From an uncultured Monoglobus sp. (lineage in GTDB: Bacteria > Bacillota > Clostridia > Monoglobales > Monoglobaceae), in the NCBI GenBank assembly GCA_947628795.1, contig CANRBF010000005.1:62001-126000 (forward strand): a stretch of 64,000 nt of DNA, given 5' to 3'. Below, one piece after another: positions 61,913 through 64,000 of the stretch. The notes beneath the pieces were generated by a model, which had not been told where the DNA came from, did no database searches, and saw only the letters and a program-made list of their open reading frames with translations. The stretch's first letter is position 1. The number at the start of each line of letters is the position of its first letter. The translations under genes and the position numbers were made by a program.

Positions 61913-62359
61913 TTATTGAGCCGCGGTCATGAGCGAAACGTCGGAGATAGGCGCGGTGCTTCCGCCGGGGGAGATGTCGGAAATGTCGGCTGCGATTATG
62001 TCGGACTTGTACACAAAGATATCGGCGCGTATTCTGCCTTTTTCCGATCCGCTGTGATTGAGCACATTATACGAGTAGCGGGTGACGGTTTTGCCGCGGT
62101 AATCGGTGAGCGAGCTGCCGCCGACCGCCGAGATCTCCGCGTGTATCAGATACACGCCGCCCATATCCTCGGGCACCGTCATGTGTGATATGTCCGCGGG
62201 CGCTTCATCCACGCGCCAGCCGAACGACTCAATAAACTCGATGTTGCGGCGGTTCTCGGCGCCGTCCACCGAAAACAGCGCGAATATCACCGCGATCAAA
62301 GCCGCTGCGGCAGCGATGAATATCAGCTTATACTTATACTTTTTGAGAAATTTTTTCAT
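61913..62359 (-). CDS. Small membrane-anchored protein, DUF4830-like
   Basis: 148 residues from ATG 62359, with AAAGGAG about 9 bases upstream; a GTG at 62368 sits too close to it. One membrane helix (about 10-30) leaves most of the protein outside. The region with FIESFGWRVDEAP and MGGVYLIHAEIS resembles the DUF4830 family of Clostridia, with no known function. No catalytic motif. Confidence 0.75.
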   Translation of the reverse strand: MKKFLKKYKYKLIFIAAAAALIAVIFALFSVDGAENRRNIEFIESFGWRVDEAPADISHMTVPEDMGGVYLIHAEISAVGGSSLTDYRGKTVTRYSYNVLNHSGSEKGRIRADIFVYKSDIIAADISDISPGGSTAPISDVSLMTAAQ

Positions 62360-62472
62360 GAGCCGCACTCCTTTGCATACGGCCGCGGATCGCTCGGCGC
62401 CGTATATTAATTAGTATATTGAATTTTCGGCAAAATTATGATAAGAGTAAGCGTATATAAAAAGGATATAAA

Positions 62473-63174
62473 ATGAGACTTGACAAATATTTAGCGTCTC
62501 TGGGGCTCGGTTCCCGAAAGGACGTCAAGAAAATGATAAGGGGCGGCAGGGTCCGCGTCGATGGCAGAGAAAAAATTTCTCCCGAAACGGCAGTCGACCC
62601 GAAGCGCGACAAAATATACGCCGACGGAGCGCTCACGGTCTACCGCGAATTCGTGTATATAATGCTCAACAAGCCAAAGGGCTGCGTGTCCGCCGCTCGG
62701 GACAAAAAATATCCTACGGTCCTGGATTTTGTGCCCGAGGGATTTAGGCATATGAGTTTGTTCCCCGCGGGGCGGCTTGATATCGACACCGAAGGATTGT
62801 GCCTTATAACCAACGACGGCGCTCTGGCGCACAGGATACTCAGCCCTAAGAGCCATGTTCCCAAGACGTATATTGCCGAGCTTGACCGCGCGGTGACGGA
62901 GTCGGATATTGCGGCGTTTGAGCGCGGCGTGACCCTTGACGACGGGTATGTCTGCAAGTCCGCGAAGCTTGAGACGATCGGCGGTCTGTCCGCGCGCGTC
63001 GTCATATACGAGGGCAAGTTTCATCAGGTGAAGCGTATGTTCGCGGCGGTCGGCAAAAACGTGAAAAATCTCAAGCGGGTCAAGATGGGCGGTCTCAGCC
63101 TCGATGAGAATCTAAGCCCCGGCGAGGCGCGCGAGCTTACCGAGAGCGAGCTGCGGTCGCTTGAGAACAATTAA
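62473..63174 (+). CDS. rRNA pseudouridine synthase, RsuA/RluB family
   Basis: 233 residues. An S4 RNA-binding domain (1 to about 48; MRLDKYLASLGLGSRKDV) precedes the catalytic domain with GRLDIDTEGLCLITNDG (catalytic Asp) and KFHQVKRMFAAVG. The length fits the RsuA (16S rRNA position 516) branch; RluB is the alternative. AAAAGGA lies before the ATG. Confidence 0.92.
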   Translation: MRLDKYLASLGLGSRKDVKKMIRGGRVRVDGREKISPETAVDPKRDKIYADGALTVYREFVYIMLNKPKGCVSAARDKKYPTVLDFVPEGFRHMSLFPAGRLDIDTEGLCLITNDGALAHRILSPKSHVPKTYIAELDRAVTESDIAAFERGVTLDDGYVCKSAKLETIGGLSARVVIYEGKFHQVKRMFAAVGKNVKNLKRVKMGGLSLDENLSPGEARELTESELRSLENN

Positions 63175-63192
63175 GATTGGAGATATAATATA

Positions 63193-64000
63193 ATGCAAAA
63201 CAAGATACACAACGCGATACCGCGGGTCTGCGCGGTGCATGACCTGTCGGGCTTCGGCAAGGTCTCTCTGACCGAGGTCATCCCGATCATATCGGCGATG
63301 GGGATCGAGGTCTGTCCGCTGCCGACGGCGGTGCTGTCGACCCACACATACGAGTTCAAGGATTACACCTTCTGTGACCTGACAGGACAGATGCGCGGCA
63401 TAATAGACCACTGGAACAAGCTCGGACTCAAGTTTGACGCGGTATACAGCGGATATATGGGCAGCCCCGAGCAGCTTGGCATACTTATGGACTTTATGAA
63501 AGAGGCCAAAGCCTACGGCGCGCTGACCGTGGTCGATCCCGTCATGGGCGACAGCGAGCTTGTGAACAACGGATTTTATTCCGAGAGCGTGGCGGCGCTG
63601 CTTGACGGCATGAAGGAGCTGTGCGGCGCGGTGGACGTGGTAACGCCCAACGTCACGGAGGCATGCCTGCTGATAGACGAAAAATATCCCGGCAGACCGG
63701 TCAACAACGCCATGATAAAGCATTACCTGAAAAAGCTGTCGGAGCTTGGCGCCAAGCATGTCGCGATAACAAGCGTGATGGATTCCGAGAACTCGATGTG
63801 CGTGGCGGTGTACGACGGCGACACGGGCAAGTGCTACAAGGTGGACTGCGGATATGTGAACCGATTGTTTCACGGCACGGGCGACGTGTACACCTCGGTG
63901 CTGACCGGTGCTCTGCTCAAGGGCGAGAGCATAATCGAGGCGGCGAATATAGCCGCGGGTTTTGTGTACAAGGCGATACAGGCCACGATCCGCCACCCGG
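63193..64000 (+). CDS. Pyridoxal/pyridoxine kinase, 3' end cut off
   Basis: The first 269 codons; it runs off the right edge. VHDLSGFGKVSLTEVIP, PTAVLSTHTYEF, VDPVMGD and HGTGDVYTSVLTGALL (catalytic Asp) are the PdxK/PdxY signatures. It phosphorylates B6 vitamers in the salvage route. GGAG lies about 9 bases before the ATG; 18 bp after the pseudouridine synthase gene. A ThiD-type kinase is much less likely. Confidence 0.9.
   Translation, partial: MQNKIHNAIPRVCAVHDLSGFGKVSLTEVIPIISAMGIEVCPLPTAVLSTHTYEFKDYTFCDLTGQMRGIIDHWNKLGLKFDAVYSGYMGSPEQLGILMDFMKEAKAYGALTVVDPVMGDSELVNNGFYSESVAALLDGMKELCGAVDVVTPNVTEACLLIDEKYPGRPVNNAMIKHYLKKLSELGAKHVAITSVMDSENSMCVAVYDGDTGKCYKVDCGYVNRLFHGTGDVYTSVLTGALLKGESIIEAANIAAGFVYKAIQATIRHP

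Overview
The window looks like chromosome from an uncultured, pectin-degrading member of Bacillota class Clostridia. It has Gram-positive ribosome binding sites, several TTG starts, a dgt-dnaG-rpoD (SigA) operon, S-layer homology domains, Lpl-type ABC sugar transport and AraC/MalT-type regulators. Most promoters that can be read are TTGNNN-17-TATAAT. There is no rRNA, tRNA, CRISPR array, prophage or insertion sequence.

Layout. 1-11878: a first carbohydrate block holding an exported protein running off the left edge, an AraC regulator, a MalT-like LuxR regulator, and a tight run of PL1 pectate lyase, membrane Ser/Thr kinase with an outside glycan-binding-like domain, M15 peptidase, MATE exporter and CE12-type rhamnogalacturonan acetylesterase. 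11888-13396: a Phd/ParE-type toxin-antitoxin pair, then a divergent membrane protein/XRE regulator pair with two matching operators. 13396-21083: housekeeping genes (xanthine permease and xpt, nif3, trmK, dgt-dnaG-rpoD). 21084-24384: CDF transporter, DUF3737 protein and a 1.26-kb repeat-rich gap with a probable structured RNA. 24385-25860: a secreted RCC1-repeat protein.

25902-48177 is the main pectin locus: AraC regulator (minus), uxaC, kdgK, two giant secreted PL1 lyases (one with SLH anchors), two Lpl-type permeases and a binding lipoprotein, cytoplasmic GH28, uxaB, uxaA and GH43. Together these would cut pectin outside the cell, import oligogalacturonides, trim them to galacturonate and convert that to KDPG (UxaC, UxaB, UxaA, KdgK). 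The KDPG aldolase and the ABC ATPase are not in the window.

48265-64000 is mixed: a RelB/RelE pair with a two-site operator, patatin, AEC transporter, pyrE, lipoprotein, nitroreductase, rpsT, lysine operon asd-dapA-dapB-ACT, a PL9 pectate lyase, a DinJ-type antitoxin with a decayed YafQ toxin, hpf, rsuA-type pseudouridine synthase and a pyridoxal kinase cut by the right edge.

The least ordinary signals are the intergenic heptad-palindrome elements, the covarying hairpin repeats, the hairpin RNA at 23949-24100, an approximately 80-residue module shared by four secreted proteins, the kinase with an extracellular glycan-binding-like domain, and the operators at 13021-13092 and 48283-48301.
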